Shown here: in pieces, positions 9,354-17,614 of the stretch
Layout of the letters: every line of letters starts with the position of its first letter
Position numbering within the stretch: the first letter of the stretch is position 1
DNA from: Metabacillus sediminilitoris
GTDB taxonomy: Bacteria; Bacillota; Bacilli; Bacillales; Bacillaceae
Direction of reading: 5' to 3'
NCBI RefSeq assembly: GCF_009720625.1
Contig: NZ_CP046266.1
Span: 2,303,501-2,367,500, forward strand
DNA: 64,000 nt
Notes under the pieces: model-generated
Told to the model about the DNA's origin: nothing
Databases searched by the model: none
What the model saw: only the letters and a program-made list of their open reading frames with translations
Translations under genes and position numbers: made by a program

Positions 9354-10310
9354 ATGAAAAAGCAGGATGCGTTATGGATCTACCAAAAAATGAATGAAAT
9401 TCGTCAATTTGAAGACAAAGTTCACGATATATTTGCGAAGGGTGAAATACCTGGTTTTGTGCACTTATATGCAGGTGAGGAAGCTGTTGCAACAGGTTTT
9501 TGTGCCCATTTAACTGATAGCGATTACATTACTAGTACCCATCGAGGACATGGACATTGTATTGCCAAGGGATGTGATTTAGATGGAATGATGGCAGAGA
9601 TTTATGGCAAAGAAACCGGACTTTGTAAAGGAAAAGGCGGTTCCATGCATATTGCGGATATTGACAAAGGGATGCTCGGTGCAAATGGAATGGTTGGTGG
9701 AGGTATTCCTCTCGCTGTAGGAGCGGGACTTAGGAATAAGTATTTAAAGACTGATTCTGTCGTTGTTTGTTTCTTCGGTGATGGTGCGGCAAATGAGGGA
9801 ACATTCCATGAAGGTCTTAATTTAGCATCTATTTGGAAACTGCCTGTTATCTTCGTTTGTGAAAATAATATGTTTGCTGAGGCAACACCACAAACCTATT
9901 CTTCAGGCTCAAAAACGATTGCTGAAAGAAGCGCAGCGTATAACATGCCTGGAGTTAGGGTTGATGGAAAAGATGTGCTTGAAGTCTATAAGGAAGCGGA
10001 GAAAGCGATCGAGCGTGCGAGACGTGGGGAAGGACCGACTTTAATCGAATGTGTGACTTATCGTAACTATGGTCATTTTGAGGGAGATGAACAAAAGTAT
10101 AAAGCAAAGGATGGAGCAGAAAAAGAGCTTGCTGATAAAGATTGTATTTCCCTTTTCCGTAAGCAGGCCATTGAGCTAAATCTCATCTCAGAGATCGAAG
10201 CAGATGAAATTGAGAAAGTTTCGGAAGAAAAGATTATTGAAGCGATTAAATTTGCTGAGAATAGTCCGGAGCCAAGAGCAGAATCTTTATATGAAGATGT
10301 ATATGCTTAA
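9354..10310 (+). CDS. acoA: Acetoin dehydrogenase E1 component, alpha subunit
   Basis: Thiamine-diphosphate-dependent E1 alpha subunit, 318 residues. It shows GDGAANEGTFHEGLNLASIWKLP-type TPP/Mg binding (GDGAAN with the ENN motif in VCENNMF) and HRGHGHCIAKG. With the beta subunit it cleaves acetoin into acetaldehyde and an acetyl group passed to lipoate. AGGAGG lies seven bases before the ATG at 9354; another ATG sits at 9351. It starts 18 bases after acoL and is co-transcribed with it. Confidence 0.93.
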   Translation: MKKQDALWIYQKMNEIRQFEDKVHDIFAKGEIPGFVHLYAGEEAVATGFCAHLTDSDYITSTHRGHGHCIAKGCDLDGMMAEIYGKETGLCKGKGGSMHIADIDKGMLGANGMVGGGIPLAVGAGLRNKYLKTDSVVVCFFGDGAANEGTFHEGLNLASIWKLPVIFVCENNMFAEATPQTYSSGSKTIAERSAAYNMPGVRVDGKDVLEVYKEAEKAIERARRGEGPTLIECVTYRNYGHFEGDEQKYKAKDGAEKELADKDCISLFRKQAIELNLISEIEADEIEKVSEEKIIEAIKFAENSPEPRAESLYEDVYA

Positions 10311-10334
10311 TCATTTGAAAGGGAGTGTCGAGAA

Positions 10335-11372
10335 ATGGAAAGAAAAATAACGATGATGCAAGCAATCAATGAGGCGTTGGATATAGCGATGGCTCAAGAT
10401 GAACGAGTGATCCTGCTTGGTGAGGATATAGCGGGTGGTGCCACTGTCGAGCACTTAAATGAAACAGGAGCTTGGGGAGGTGTATTCGGCTTAACGAAAG
10501 GGTTAGTGGAAAAGTATGGAACAGAACGTGTGATCGATACACCGATTTCTGAAATGGGTTATATGGGAGCAGCAGTAGGGGCTGCAGCAACAGGCTTAAG
10601 ACCTATCCCGGAATTAATGTTTAATGACTTTCTTGGGTTCTGCTTTGACACCATCCTTGGACAAGGATCGAAAATGCGTTACATGTTCGGAGGAAAAGCA
10701 ACCATTCCAATGACGGTTCGAACAAATCATGGAGCAGGTGCATCAGCTGCAGCACAGCATTCAGGCTGTTATTACGGGATTCTTGGGTCCATTCCAGGAG
10801 TTAAGGTCGTTGTTCCTTCCAATCCATATGATGCAAAAGGATTACTGCTTTCATCTATTAAGGATGATAACATCGTTGTATTCTCAGAGGATAAAACCAT
10901 TTATGGTCTAAAAGGTGAAGTTCCTGAAGGATATTATACGGTTGAAATTGGAAAAGCAAAGGTGAAAAGAGAAGGTACTGACTTAACGATTGTTTCAATC
11001 GGAAAAATGTTCTATGTAGCGGAAGAGGTGGCAGATCGTTTAGCAAAGCAGGATATCTCAGTAGAAGTCATCGATCTGTTAACGGTGGCTCCATGGGATC
11101 AGGAGACTGTTATCAATTCTGTTAAAAAGACCAACCGATTAATCGTGATTGATGAATCGAATCCACACAATAATACGGCTACTGATATTGCGAGTGTCGT
11201 ATCAGATAAAGCGTTTGATTATTTGGATGCTCCAGTTAAATGTGTATGTGCACCGAACACACCTGTTCCATTTGCAAAGAACCTTGAGGACCTATATATT
11301 CCAAATGTAGATAAAGTCTTAAAGGTAGCAGAAGAAATTATCTTTGATTTAAATAAGAGAATCTTAGTTTAA
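10335..11372 (+). CDS. acoB: Acetoin dehydrogenase E1 component, beta subunit
   Basis: A 345-residue transketolase-like E1 beta subunit, with the TPP-binding glutamate region GEDIAGGATVEHLN, IDTPISEMGYMGAAVG and the C-terminal domain (IGKMFYVAEEVADRL, VIDLLTVAPWD). It forms the alpha2beta2 E1 with AcoA. It starts 24 bases after acoA with a GGGAG site. Confidence 0.93.
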   Translation: MERKITMMQAINEALDIAMAQDERVILLGEDIAGGATVEHLNETGAWGGVFGLTKGLVEKYGTERVIDTPISEMGYMGAAVGAAATGLRPIPELMFNDFLGFCFDTILGQGSKMRYMFGGKATIPMTVRTNHGAGASAAAQHSGCYYGILGSIPGVKVVVPSNPYDAKGLLLSSIKDDNIVVFSEDKTIYGLKGEVPEGYYTVEIGKAKVKREGTDLTIVSIGKMFYVAEEVADRLAKQDISVEVIDLLTVAPWDQETVINSVKKTNRLIVIDESNPHNNTATDIASVVSDKAFDYLDAPVKCVCAPNTPVPFAKNLEDLYIPNVDKVLKVAEEIIFDLNKRILV

Positions 11373-11386
11373 GGTGGTGAATAATC

Positions 11387-12628
11387 ATGGCAACAGATGT
11401 TTTAATGCCTAAGTTGGGGTTAACGATGACTAGTGGAAATGTGGATGAATGGTTCAAAAAAGAAGGAGAACCCGTTAAAAAGGGAGAGCCTATCTGCACG
11501 ATCAGTTCTGAAAAATTAACAATGGATGTAGAAGCACCAGCAGATGGGGTGTTATTAAAAGTCATTGCACAACAGGGGGCGGAAGTACCGGTTAAAGAAG
11601 TAATTGGAATTGTTGCTCAAGATGGTGAAGCAATCCTTTCTCAGCCTGCCGAAATAGCCCCAGAAGACAAGCTAGAAGGTAAAGAAATAGAACAGAAGAA
11701 TGTGCCTCAAATCGAAAAACCAATCGAATCGCACTCAGGACGTATTTTTGCTAGTCCACTTGCTAGGAAATTAGCAAAAGAGAAGAATATTAATCTCGCT
11801 TTGGTTAGAGGTACAGGTGGAAATAATCGGATTACCAGAAGAGATATAGAAGCTTATGAAATTTCTTCTTCTAAGGAAGTAGCTCCTGCGGTTGAAATTC
11901 ATTCTTTCCCGGTCAACACGGCTGACCGAAACCTTGGTACAGGACTCACGGGTATGCGTATGGTTATTGCCAAAAGAATGAGAAATAGTTTAGCTCAATC
12001 GGCTCAATTAACGATTCATAGAAAAGCTGATTTAACTGCTTTTATGTTGTTTAAACAGACTATTAAGGGCCATCTTACCGAAACAGAAATCGCTGGTAGT
12101 CTTAGTCTTACTGTTTGTGTTGCCAAAGCGACGATTCTAGCATTAAGAGAGTTTCCTGAGATGAATAGTTGGTATGAACTGGATATGAATGGCTTCCAAA
12201 CCTTTGAAGAAGTCCATCTTGGAATGGCAACTGCTTTATCGGACGGACTGATGGTACCGGTCATACGGAATGCTCACCAGATGAGCTTAAAGGAATTAAG
12301 TGGAAACATCACAAGGACTACACAAGCGGCACGAGAAGGAAGCCTTGAAAACGATCTCGTAACGGGTTCAACATTTACCATTACAAATCTAGGGCAAAGT
12401 GGTGTCGAATACTTTACTCCAATTTTAAATACACCTGAATCTGGCATTTTAGGGATAGGAAGTCTTCAAGACAAACTAACTCTGGATGAAGAAGGCCAAG
12501 TGGTTAAGAGCAAAGAACTGCCATTAAGCTTAACTTTTGATCACCAAATCATAGATGGAGCACCAGCAGCTGAGTTTCTGGCAAGGGTCATCTATTATTT
12601 AGAGAACCCTTATTCACTTATATTATAG
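11387..12628 (+). CDS. acoC: Acetoin dehydrogenase E2 (dihydrolipoamide acetyltransferase)
   Basis: A 413-residue E2 core enzyme that moves the acetyl group to CoA. It has an N-terminal lipoyl domain with Lys43 in SSEKLTMDV as the likely lipoylation site. The peripheral-subunit-binding domain is around residues 120-160 (FASPLARKLAKEKNI, RITRRDIEAY). The catalytic domain ends in LTFDHQIIDGAPAAEF with the HxxxDG motif. It is the last gene of the aco operon, 14 bases after acoB. Confidence 0.93.
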   Translation: MATDVLMPKLGLTMTSGNVDEWFKKEGEPVKKGEPICTISSEKLTMDVEAPADGVLLKVIAQQGAEVPVKEVIGIVAQDGEAILSQPAEIAPEDKLEGKEIEQKNVPQIEKPIESHSGRIFASPLARKLAKEKNINLALVRGTGGNNRITRRDIEAYEISSSKEVAPAVEIHSFPVNTADRNLGTGLTGMRMVIAKRMRNSLAQSAQLTIHRKADLTAFMLFKQTIKGHLTETEIAGSLSLTVCVAKATILALREFPEMNSWYELDMNGFQTFEEVHLGMATALSDGLMVPVIRNAHQMSLKELSGNITRTTQAAREGSLENDLVTGSTFTITNLGQSGVEYFTPILNTPESGILGIGSLQDKLTLDEEGQVVKSKELPLSLTFDHQIIDGAPAAEFLARVIYYLENPYSLIL

Positions 12629-12817
12629 GTAATTGAGATATCATCTTCTAAAGTAGAGGAACCAACATGATTCAAACAAATATGTCCGCTTTGATATTGA
12701 AGCTTAGGAACCCCTTAAGGAAATTGTAAAGCCTGTTGGGTACGGAATTTCAGTCTATACCTTAACTTAACAACACTGAATACGTTTTAGCAGGCAAAAG
12801 AGCTCCCTGAAATATTT

Positions 12818-13000
12818 ATGAAATTTGCGTTGTGGAGAATGCTAAGACGAATTTCAGACAGAGTTCAATTTGTTCTAGATGACCAACATTTGGATAAAGC
12901 GACTAGGATTGAAAGCTACCGTATTAAGCATTTAACGATCGAAATAAATGCAATACAAAAGACGCTTTTAATAAACAAAGGATCTGAAACGAAGGCTTAG
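12818..13000 (+). CDS. Hypothetical 60-residue basic protein
   Basis: The frame encodes a charged helical protein (RRISDRVQFVLDDQHLDKA, TIEINAIQKTLLINKG). No convincing ribosome binding site precedes the ATG, and the sequence between acoC and here holds stop-interrupted coding-like sequence, so it may be a remnant. Its stop codon coincides with the start of a dispersed repeat. Confidence 0.3.
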   Translation: MKFALWRMLRRISDRVQFVLDDQHLDKATRIESYRIKHLTIEINAIQKTLLINKGSETKA

Positions 13001-13098
13001 ATTTTGAGGGCTTGTTAAAAAATCCCTCTATGTATTTAAAGAGATAGTAAGTTACATTTAGTAAATACATCTTAAGAGATCATATAGAGGGAACCTTA
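12998..13098. repeat. Dispersed repeat, copy 1 (related to 26264-26370)
   Basis: About 100 bp beginning TAGATTTTGAGGGCTTGTTA, with short complementary ends CCCTCTAT (13024-13031) and ATAGAGGG (13084-13091). A diverged copy lies 13 kb away. It looks like a small palindromic mobile repeat. Confidence 0.6.
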
Positions 13099-13392
13099 AA
13101 TAATAATAAAAAGTATTTAAACGGAGAATTATTGGAAATATTCAATAATCATAAAAGTGAAGAAAAAGCTTAATAAGTTTGCTAATACCTGGTTTATTTT
13201 ATTCATCAGGTGAATATCGCCAAAAATAAAGTAAATGTATACGTAAGAGTATAGCTGTGCGTTAATTGCGCAAGAACGGTTCTGTATGGGGAAGGTGTCT
13301 AATTTACCCTAAGAAAGAAAAACTTCCTTGAATAAAAACTTACTTTTCATTTGGTTTTTATAATAAATGGGAATTGTAAACGATATGTGATG

Positions 13393-13421
13393 TTGTTTTC
13401 CATAAAAAAAATTGTTAAGAT
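13393..13421 (+). promoter_or_regulatory. Promoter of the ABC-F leader
   Basis: TTGTTT (13393-13398), a 17-base spacer and TAAGAT (13416-13421). Transcription would begin near 13428, just before the short upstream frames and the attenuator hairpins. Confidence 0.5.
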
Positions 13422-13430
13422 TAAAATACA

Positions 13431-13468
13431 ATGATGAGAGGACTGATGGATGGACAATGATTAACTAA
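13431..13468 (+). CDS. Candidate upstream mini-ORFs of the attenuator
   Basis: Two overlapping frames precede the first hairpin. One encodes MDGQ (or MMRGLMDGQ from 13431) and ends at 13460. The other is ATG-ATT-AAC-TAA at 13457-13468 (M-I-N-stop). The ATGA overlap suggests coupling. A ribosome stopped on the three-codon frame would cover 13464-13468, the 5' arm of hairpin 1. Purely sequence-based. Confidence 0.4.
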
Positions 13469-13641
13469 TCTATATTTTTATTTGAAATGAATAACTTCAA
13501 ACTACAAAATATAGGATTAGTCTATCCATTTTTATAAATCAATTTACACTTTATTTGTCATGATTCCAATGGCAAAAAAGCACCTTATTTACTATAAGTG
13601 AAAGACTAATCCTTCCAATTACAAATTGGGAGGATTTTTTT
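13464..13641 (+). promoter_or_regulatory. Transcription attenuator upstream of the ABC-F gene
   Basis: Three mutually exclusive pairings are visible. Hairpin 1 pairs 13464-13478 with 13506-13521 (one bulge). An antiterminator pairs GGATTAGTC (13514-13522) with GACTAATCC (13604-13612). The terminator pairs AATCCTTCCAATT (13608-13620) with 13624-13636 and is followed by seven T. Hairpin 1 consumes the antiterminator's first arm, and the antiterminator consumes the terminator's first arm. No gene precedes the terminator, so it acts on the leader itself. Confidence 0.75.
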
Positions 13642-13691
13642 ATTCTCTCATTGATAAGATTTTATATCGAATAAATAAAGGAGGGAGAGAC

Positions 13692-13745
13692 ATGAGCAAT
13701 TCAGATACGATTGTTACGCATGTAATACTCCGTATAAGTCGTTAA
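13692..13745 (+). CDS. 17-residue leader peptide of the ABC-F gene
   Basis: AAAGGAGGG with a six-base spacer precedes ATG, encoding MSNSDTIVTHVILRISR and stop. The last codons overlap CTCCGTATAAG (13728-13738), which is perfectly complementary to 13757-13767. A second pairing (ATCCATC at 13747-13753 with GATGGAT at 13779-13785) crosses the first. This is the layout of drug-responsive translational leaders. Confidence 0.65.
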   Translation: MSNSDTIVTHVILRISR

Positions 13746-13828
13746 TATCCATCAACCTTATACGGAGAAATGAGAATCGATGGATGTGCCGACTTTGTAT
13801 GAAAAGTAAAAAGTGTTGATATACAAAG
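13728..13828 (+). promoter_or_regulatory. Translational leader structures next to the ABC-F start
   Basis: Besides the two leader pairings, CTTTGTAT (13793-13800) is perfectly complementary to ATACAAAG (13821-13828). The latter runs into the ABC-F ribosome binding site AAAGGAGG (13825-13832), so the hairpin would mask initiation until leader translation rearranges the RNA. Confidence 0.6.
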
Positions 13829-13839
13829 GAGGAATGATC

Positions 13840-15318
13840 ATGTCAATGATACAAGTACAAAACTTAACTTTTTCTTATCCAGGAAGCTTTGACAATATTT
13901 TTGAAGATGTAAACTTTCAAATCGATACAGATTGGAAACTTGGATTTATCGGCAGAAATGGCCGAGGTAAAACAACATTCTTTCATTTACTATTAGGGAA
14001 TTATGAGTATCGTGGAAAAATCATTTTCTCGGTAGAATTTAATTATTTCCCTTATCCAGTTTCGGATAAAAACAAGTATACTCATGAAATCTTAGATGAA
14101 ATTTGCCCCCAAGCAGAAGATTGGGAATTTCTTCGTGAAATATCCTACCTAAATATAGATGCCGAGGTCATGTACCGACCATTTAAAACATTATCAAATG
14201 GAGAACAAACAAAGGTGTTGCTTGCTGCACTTTTTTTGAATGAGGGTCAATTTCTATTGATTGATGAGCCAACCAATCATCTAGACACTGATGCACGAAA
14301 GATAGTCTCTGATTATCTAAGGCAGAAAAAAGGGTTTATCTTAATTTCACATGACAGAATCTTTTTAGATGGATGTGTTGACCATATCTTATCTATAAAT
14401 CGAGCAAATATTGAAGTTCAAAGTGGTAACTATTCTTCTTGGAAGTTAAATTTTGATCGACAGCAGGAACACGAAGAGGCAACAAATCAACGTCTGCAAA
14501 AAGATATCGGGAGATTAAAACAGTCTTCAAAGCGCTCAGCAGGTTGGTCTAATCAAGTGGAATCTTCCAAAAATGGAACAACGAATTCGGGTTCTAAGTT
14601 GGATAAGGGGTATGTAGGACATAAAGCGGCAAAGATGATGAAGAGAGCGAAGAACCTTGAATCAAGGCAACAAAAAGCGATTGAGGAAAAGTCTAAGCTG
14701 CTAAAAAATGTGGAAAAAACAGATTCATTAAAATTAGAACCATTAGAATTTCAATCAAATGAATTGATTAATTTGACTAATGTGTCTGTTAAGTACGATG
14801 ACCAAATAGTGAATAAGCCAATTAGCTTTAAAGTTGAACAAGGTGACCGCATTGTACTTGATGGAAAGAATGGAAGCGGAAAAAGCAGTATCCTAAAACT
14901 AATTCTAGGAAAACCGATACAGCATACAGGCTCAATGAATGTAAGTTCAGGCCTCATTATTTCCTATGTCCAACAAGATACCTCTCATTTAAAGGGACTG
15001 TTATCTGACTTTATTGAAGAGCATGAGATTGATGAAACGTTATTTAAATCCATCCTGCGTAAGCTGGATTTTGACCGAATTCAATTTGCGAAAGATCTAT
15101 CTCATTATTCTGGTGGACAAAAGAAAAAGCTGCTTATTGCCAAAAGTTTATGTGAAAAAGCTCATTTATATATTTGGGATGAACCATTAAACTTTATAGA
15201 TATTTATTCGCGCATGCAGATTGAAGAGCTTATTCAGAGTTTTAATCCTACAATGGTTATTGTTGAACATGATCAAGCATTTCAACAAACAGTTGCAACA
15301 AAAGTACTATCAATGTAG
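13840..15318 (+). CDS. ABC-F ribosome-protection protein, Lsa-like
   Basis: A 492-residue protein with two ATP-binding cassettes and no membrane segments, as in the ABC-F class that displaces antibiotics from the ribosome. Walker A motifs are GRNGRGKT (residues 38-45) and GKNGSGKS; signatures are LSNGEQTKVLL and YSGGQKKKLL; Walker B regions are LLIDEPTNHLD and LYIWDEPLNFID. The interdomain linker is long and basic (HKAAKMMKRAKNLESRQQ). Wording and length are closest to Lsa(A), which gives lincosamide, streptogramin A and pleuromutilin resistance; this drug profile is an inference. The ATG at 13840 has AAAGGAGG seven bases upstream. Confidence 0.88.
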   Translation: MSMIQVQNLTFSYPGSFDNIFEDVNFQIDTDWKLGFIGRNGRGKTTFFHLLLGNYEYRGKIIFSVEFNYFPYPVSDKNKYTHEILDEICPQAEDWEFLREISYLNIDAEVMYRPFKTLSNGEQTKVLLAALFLNEGQFLLIDEPTNHLDTDARKIVSDYLRQKKGFILISHDRIFLDGCVDHILSINRANIEVQSGNYSSWKLNFDRQQEHEEATNQRLQKDIGRLKQSSKRSAGWSNQVESSKNGTTNSGSKLDKGYVGHKAAKMMKRAKNLESRQQKAIEEKSKLLKNVEKTDSLKLEPLEFQSNELINLTNVSVKYDDQIVNKPISFKVEQGDRIVLDGKNGSGKSSILKLILGKPIQHTGSMNVSSGLIISYVQQDTSHLKGLLSDFIEEHEIDETLFKSILRKLDFDRIQFAKDLSHYSGGQKKKLLIAKSLCEKAHLYIWDEPLNFIDIYSRMQIEELIQSFNPTMVIVEHDQAFQQTVATKVLSM

Positions 15319-15364
15319 TTAAATATGAAGAATTGAAGGTATAATCATAAATCAGGTTATTAAA

Positions 15365-15440
15365 CGATGGGGGGCGTTAATCCAAGAAAGGGGTTAGCGA
15401 AAGTAGTTAAGATGTTCAATAATCAGGCGCAATTGTTAAT
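15365..15440. repeat. Possible dispersed-repeat copy
   Basis: GATGGGGGGCGTTAATCC and a downstream partly complementary GGGGTTAGCG resemble the CTAACGGGTGCG-type repeats seen at 39-44 kb. Weak similarity only. Confidence 0.25.
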
Positions 15441-15445
15441 TTAAT

Positions 15446-15489
15446 AAATCCCAATTTCTCATTTTTGACACTGAGAGATTGGGTTTTTT
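15446..15489 (+). terminator. Terminator after the ABC-F gene
   Basis: A stem of about 15 bp (15446-15461 with 15472-15486, one wobble) is followed by TTTTTT. Confidence 0.8.
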
Positions 15490-15718
15490 ATACTGGAATA
15501 TCCTTAACGTTGTAAATTTGAATGATGAAACTTTTTGATAAAAGAATGATTCAATTGAATCTATTATTTCAAAACATGCTTTTTCTTTTTACTCTTTTAT
15601 CAAGGTTTATAAAGTGAATTTAATCAAATTTTATTTCAAGGTTCACTTAATGTTACCTAATCCATCTATAATCATGGTATATTATGGAAGTGTCGATATT
15701 TCGAAAGGGGAGAAAGGT

Positions 15719-16189
15719 ATGACTAACTTAGTGTTTAAACAATTTGGGATGACAAGAGGTTATTTTATTAAAAATGTAGAATCAGTTTCGAAGGAAATAG
15801 TAAATGTACAACCAGACTGTTTTAACAATACGATTCAATGGCATATCGGCCATGTATTAACGGTTACTGAACAGTTTATGTTCGGCTTCCCCCACAAAAC
15901 GACCCATCTTCCAACAAACTATCTCGAATTATTTGGGAACGGCACAAAGCCGGCTGATTGGAAAGGCGAGGTACCTACCGTAGATGAGCTCGTTATACAG
16001 TTGAAAGATCAGTTAGTTCGTCTTCAACAAATTCCTGCTGAACGGTTAAATGAAACGCTGGAAAAACCAATTATGGGACTTGAAACCTTTGGAGAATTAG
16101 CAGGTATGGCGTTACTGCACGAAGCAAACCATTTGGGACGAATTCAAACGATGAAGCGTGTCATTGAACATACAGGAGTAAAGAATTAG
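15719..16189 (+). CDS. DinB/YfiT-like putative metal-dependent protein
   Basis: A 156-residue four-helix-bundle protein of the DinB superfamily. Histidines expected to bind a divalent metal lie in WHIGHVL and LLHEANHLGRI. Members act as thiol transferases or hydrolases; the substrate here is unknown. The start at 15719 is chosen for the upstream AAAGGGGAGAAAGG. The open frame extends upstream without a binding site. Confidence 0.8.
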   Translation: MTNLVFKQFGMTRGYFIKNVESVSKEIVNVQPDCFNNTIQWHIGHVLTVTEQFMFGFPHKTTHLPTNYLELFGNGTKPADWKGEVPTVDELVIQLKDQLVRLQQIPAERLNETLEKPIMGLETFGELAGMALLHEANHLGRIQTMKRVIEHTGVKN

Positions 16190-16261
16190 GTATGCTTCTT
16201 CAACGAAAGGGCGATTTTCTGTAACAAGGATCAGCGCTCAAGTGTTTTGTGATAATAAAGT

Positions 16262-16321
16262 TTCAAAAGGAATTAGCGTACCATGATGTGAAAACACTAA
16301 GGCACGCTAATTCCTTTTGAA
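16262..16321. repeat. Perfect 18-bp inverted repeat
   Basis: TTCAAAAGGAATTAGCGT (16262-16279) is exactly complementary to 16304-16321. It lies between the DinB gene and the truncated transporter and may act as terminator of the former; the following T content is poor. Confidence 0.75.
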
Positions 16322-16336
16322 GGTGTTTTAAAAACA

Positions 16337-17164
16337 ATGAAGAATAACCCATATAGGTTAGCAAATGCTATCTTGCCTATTTATGGATGGCGTCCACTTT
16401 ACTTTATCTCTATTATACCTGTGGTATTAGCAATTTATATCAGACGTAAGATACCAGAACCTCAAGGATGGTTAGAAGCTAAAAAACAACCTAAAAATGA
16501 CAAGAAAAATGAATGGTTTGCGATTTATAAAGATCCTAAAATCAGGACCATTTTCTTGTTCTGGATTTTCACTTCAACCTTTTTACAATTTGGTTTTTAT
16601 GGAGTAGGGACTTGGTTGCCAACGTATCTTGTTCAAGAATTAGGATTCGATTTTAAAAAGATGACAGGATATCTTGTTGGAACTTATACAGCATTGATCT
16701 TTGGTAAGATCCTCGCAGGATGGTTAGCAGATTTAATTGGCCGACGAGCAGTTTACGCCATTGGTGGTCTATCTACTGCAATTTTCTTGCCGTTCCTGAT
16801 CATGTATCATACTCCAGGCAATATTATTATTTTACTGACTATTTTTGGTTTTCTCTATGGTACACCATATGGGGTAAATGGTACGTACATGAGCGAAAGT
16901 TTCCCTACACATATTCGTGGTACGGCTGTAGGAGGCGCATACAACATCGGACGCTTTGGAGCAGCTATAGCACCAATAAGTATTGGCATTATTTCGCAAG
17001 CCCAATCAATTGGCTTCGGTTTAGCTATACTGGGGGTAGCTTATGCATTAGCCGGAATTATCCCTGCTCTTTTTATCCGAGAAAAAATGTATGATCCATT
17101 TCAAAATAAAACAAGTGCACCGACACCACAAGGAGAAAGCAACACTGAAAATCATTCAGCGTAA
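16337..17164 (+). pseudogene. MFS transporter lacking its N-terminal half
   Basis: A 275-codon frame starts at the region corresponding to transmembrane helix 5-6 of sugar or aromatic-acid:H+ symporters (GWRPLYFISIIPVVLAIYI then RRKIPEP). It continues through helices 7-12, including the GWLADLIGRR loop. About 150 N-terminal residues are missing. No ribosome binding site precedes the ATG, and a perfect inverted repeat abuts the broken end. It is most likely a deletion remnant. Confidence 0.75.
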
Positions 17165-17173
17165 ATTGGGGAG

Positions 17174-17206
17174 TGAAGCAGGAGACGTTTCTCCTGCTTC
17201 ATTTAA
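17174..17206 (+). terminator. Terminator after the MFS remnant
   Basis: A perfect 12-bp stem, TGAAGCAGGAGA with TCTCCTGCTTCA, separated by four bases, then ATTTAAAA. Confidence 0.7.
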
Positions 17207-17570
17207 AAAGTAAATACTAAAGGGTCACGGTATTATCCTACTAGGAAACTTGTTTCTACTTTCGTTCAAATCAATTAATAACAAACGTAGATGTTTCATG
17301 CTACGTATCTATGTTCCTAGGCTACATTGGTTCATGTTCATAAAGAGATTGTAGAAAAGGGAAGAACAGAACTGTAATTATAGTTGTACATGTGGATTGA
17401 ATCATACCTAGGACATCACCAATACACTTGCTGCTTAAAAATAACGAGTGGAAACAGTTTTGACTCAAATTATTATACTCCTAGACCCTTATATTTTTCA
17501 TAATTTAACCAACTTATAAATAAACTCTATTTCGTCTATTAACTGAAGGGGGATAAAAATAATCAATAGA
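17207..17570. other. Intergenic, no gene seen
   Basis: About 360 AT-rich bases upstream of the LacI-type regulator. No open frame with a binding site and no strong hairpin noticed. Confidence 0.5.
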
Positions 17571-17580
17571 GAAACGTTTC
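17571..17580. promoter_or_regulatory. Palindrome upstream of the LacI-type regulator
   Basis: GAAACGTTTC is a LacI/CcpA-type half-site palindrome 35 bases before the start codon. It resembles the two operators upstream of the transport genes, suggesting autoregulation or CcpA control. Confidence 0.5.
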
Positions 17581-17614
17581 CACATATGATATGATTTTAA
17601 TTGGGGGTGAAATC

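Noticed and set aside
13609..13641. Terminator of a lost upstream gene
   Set aside because: Its 5' arm is complementary to an upstream leader segment in an ordered switch, and a promoter lies just before, so a regulatory role is more likely.
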